Source of the DNA: Lachnospiraceae bacterium
Lineage (GTDB): Bacteria > Bacillota > Clostridia > Lachnospirales > Lachnospiraceae
NCBI GenBank assembly: GCA_016284175.1
Contig: JAEEOJ010000060.1
Coordinates: 1-45,754 of the forward strand
Direction of reading: 5' to 3'
Length of the DNA: 45,754 nt
This document shows positions 44,370-45,754 of this stretch, piece after piece; position 1 is the first letter of the stretch, and each line of letters starts with the position of its first letter. Made by a program: the position numbers and the translations under genes. The notes beneath the pieces are model-generated. The model had not been told where the DNA came from, ran no database searches, and saw only the letters and a list, made by a program, of their open reading frames with translations.

Positions 44370-45458
44370 TTAATATTCAAGCGACTCCATGTACTTCATA
44401 TACTTAACTACCATAAGGGCAATTCTGAATGTAATCGCATCTTCGAAAACTCTTAAGTCAAGACCTGTGGTTTTCTGGATCTTGTCAAGTCTGTAAACCA
44501 GAGTATTTCTGTGAATAAACAACTGTCTTGAAGTCTCGGAAACATTCAGGCTGTTTTCGAAAAACTTCTTGATGGTTGTGATTGTTTCTTCGTCAAATTC
44601 CTCGGGATTGACATTGTCGAAAATCTCTTTGATGAACATTTTGCAAAGAGGAATCGGCAACTGATAAATCAGTCTTCCGATACCGAGTTCGCCGTATGCG
44701 ACAACGTTTCTGTCTTCAAAGAAAATACCGCCTACGTCAAGCGCCATCTTGGCTTCCTTGTATGAACGGGAAACATCCTTGATTTCGTTAACTACGGTAC
44801 CGTAGGAAATACGGATATTCTTTGCGTTCTCTTTTGCAAGAAGCTTGTGAAGTCCGGCGATTGCAACATCGATTTCTTTCTGCGCATTATCGCCCTGAAT
44901 TTCTTTTATGACAACAACGTTCTTTTCATCCACTGCACTGACAAAATCACGCTTCTCTGCGAGCATGGCTTCTTTTACGATTGAAAGAATATCCATGTCT
45001 TTGTTGCGTGTGTTATCAATTAAAATAACAACTCTTGATGCATCAAGAGGAATATGAAGTCTCTTTGCGTAGCCGTAAATATCCACGAGTAAGAGGTTGT
45101 CCAAAAGGAGGTTTTTGATAAAGTTGTCTTTATCGAATCTCTCTTTATATGCAACTGCAAGGCTCTGAATCTGGAATGCCGCCATCTTTCCTACAAGGTA
45201 GGAATTATCCCCGTTAGATGCGCAGATCACAATGTATTCAAGAGTCTGTTCGTCATAAATCTTAAAGAACTGACTGCCCTGAATCTCCTGGCTGTCTGCG
45301 GAAGATTTTACGAACTCTCTTACCTGTGACTGATAGTTAACAGACGAACTCATAGTACTTGCTATGGTTTTTCCTTCAGCGTCTGTCACGCACAAATCCA
45401 CTCTGGATATACTCTTAATGCCTTCGATTGACTGTTGTAAAATTTGGTTCGATACCAT
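44370..45458 (-). CDS. PucR/CdaR-type (sugar diacid family) transcriptional regulator
   Basis: I start it at the ATG at 45458 (GGTGGAG upstream); an earlier in-frame TTG at 45482 is unlikely. The 362-residue protein begins with a sensory segment (RVDLCVTDAEGKTIAST) like the diacid-recognition domain, has a central GGDEF-like regulatory domain typical of PucR-family proteins, and ends in the helix-turn-helix NVSETSRQLFIHRNTLVYRLDKI, a hallmark of the family. Its ligand is unknown. It heads the ftsE-ftsX-M23-ctp-YidC/sulfatase-TagF set with only 18 bp before ftsE, so it may control that operon or itself. This is inference from position. Confidence 0.88.
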   Translation of the reverse strand: MVSNQILQQSIEGIKSISRVDLCVTDAEGKTIASTMSSSVNYQSQVREFVKSSADSQEIQGSQFFKIYDEQTLEYIVICASNGDNSYLVGKMAAFQIQSLAVAYKERFDKDNFIKNLLLDNLLLVDIYGYAKRLHIPLDASRVVILIDNTRNKDMDILSIVKEAMLAEKRDFVSAVDEKNVVVIKEIQGDNAQKEIDVAIAGLHKLLAKENAKNIRISYGTVVNEIKDVSRSYKEAKMALDVGGIFFEDRNVVAYGELGIGRLIYQLPIPLCKMFIKEIFDNVNPEEFDEETITTIKKFFENSLNVSETSRQLFIHRNTLVYRLDKIQKTTGLDLRVFEDAITFRIALMVVKYMKYMESLEY

Positions 45459-45527
45459 ATCTTTCTCTCCACCCCTATACAAAACTCACAATATGCCGTA
45501 ACGGCAGTTATATATTTTTACATGCCT

Positions 45528-45538
45528 ACTATCATAGT
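45528..45538. promoter_or_regulatory. Small dyad over a possible -10 before the PucR-type regulator gene
   Basis: actatcatagt is a perfect 5+1+5 palindrome 70 bp upstream of the regulator start. On the - strand TATGAT within it could be a -10, but no good -35 is visible. It could be an operator. A TGCCG/CGGCA hairpin lies at 45494-45506 in the leader. Confidence 0.3.
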
Positions 45539-45682
45539 GTAATATATTTACCAAAAAATATCTACCTTTTTTATATATTTTGTCTGTCGAATCTTTGTTT
45601 TTTTTATAACAGACTCGTTCAAATATAGTAAAAATGCACAAAAGCCCGTATTTGAGCGGTCGAATGCACTTTGTATTTCCAG

Positions 45683-45742
45683 TTTGCAAAACTTACTTCC
45701 GCATTTAATCTTTTTGCAAGACTTACTTCAGATTATACTCTT
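45683..45742. repeat. Tandem 30-bp repeat at the right edge
   Basis: tttgcaaaacttacttc (45683-45699) recurs as tttgcaagacttacttc (45713-45729), 16 of 17 bases identical, with weaker similarity through the rest of a 30-bp unit. The right edge of the window follows. No gene is supported between 45459 and 45754 (296 bp). Confidence 0.6.
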
Positions 45743-45754
45743 CCCGAACGGTAA

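Noticed and set aside
45486-45689. 67-codon - strand open frame upstream of the PucR-type regulator
   Set aside because: AT-rich, no good ribosome binding site, and it covers the probable promoter region.

Overview
The window looks like a chromosomal segment of a low-to-mid GC Gram-positive anaerobe of the class Clostridia, most likely Lachnospiraceae. This is inferred from protein flavour and gene order: the rpmG-secE-nusG-rplKA-rplJL-rpoBC-rpsLG-fusA-tuf cluster, the mreB-recD2-comF-cdaA-cdaR cluster, a Firmicutes-type LexA box before uvrBA, and sigmaA-type promoters with 17-bp spacers. No search was run. I see no rRNA, tRNA, CRISPR array, phage or insertion sequence.

Layout. Positions 1-3365 (+ strand) hold a left-truncated GGDEF/EAL signalling protein and a polytopic GT-C-like membrane protein. 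A long palindromic hairpin (3430-3478) separates them from everything else, which is on the - strand. Reading right to left: a PucR-type regulator, ftsE, ftsX, an M23 coiled-coil murein hydrolase, a C-terminal processing protease, a YidC-sulfatase fusion protein and a TagF-like transferase (45458 to 36057) form one tightly packed envelope/division gene set. Next come uvrB-uvrA (35835-30999), behind an SOS box, a terminator-like hairpin and two tandem repeats. A 146-bp structured inverted-repeat element lies between uvrA and mreB. Then follow mreB, recD2, comF, two uncharacterised membrane proteins, cdaA and cdaR (30735-22840), and an HPr gene with its own promoter. The transcription/translation supercluster fills 22331-6280. 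A lipoprotein and a cyclase-RidA-PNPOx-like gene set (6028-3605) close the - strand block.

How the parts fit. The supercluster builds the ribosome, RNA polymerase and elongation factors, and is divided by internal terminators and promoters: rpmG, rplJ (with an L10 leader), rpoB, rpsL and tuf each have a recognisable promoter. Twice, the -35 hexamer of the next unit lies in the loop of the previous unit's terminator. The cda/mre cluster ties c-di-AMP synthesis to cell shape. The ftsEX-M23-Ctp-YidC/sulfatase-TagF set would link division-controlled peptidoglycan hydrolysis to assembly or modification of a phosphodiester-linked envelope polymer.

The strongest candidate for something undescribed is the 921-residue YidC-like/sulfatase-superfamily fusion. 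Its insertase part lacks the conserved groove arginine, and a membrane-anchored TagF-like transferase is encoded immediately after it. The structured elements before mreB and uvrB come next. No stretch without a gene exceeds 300 bases.
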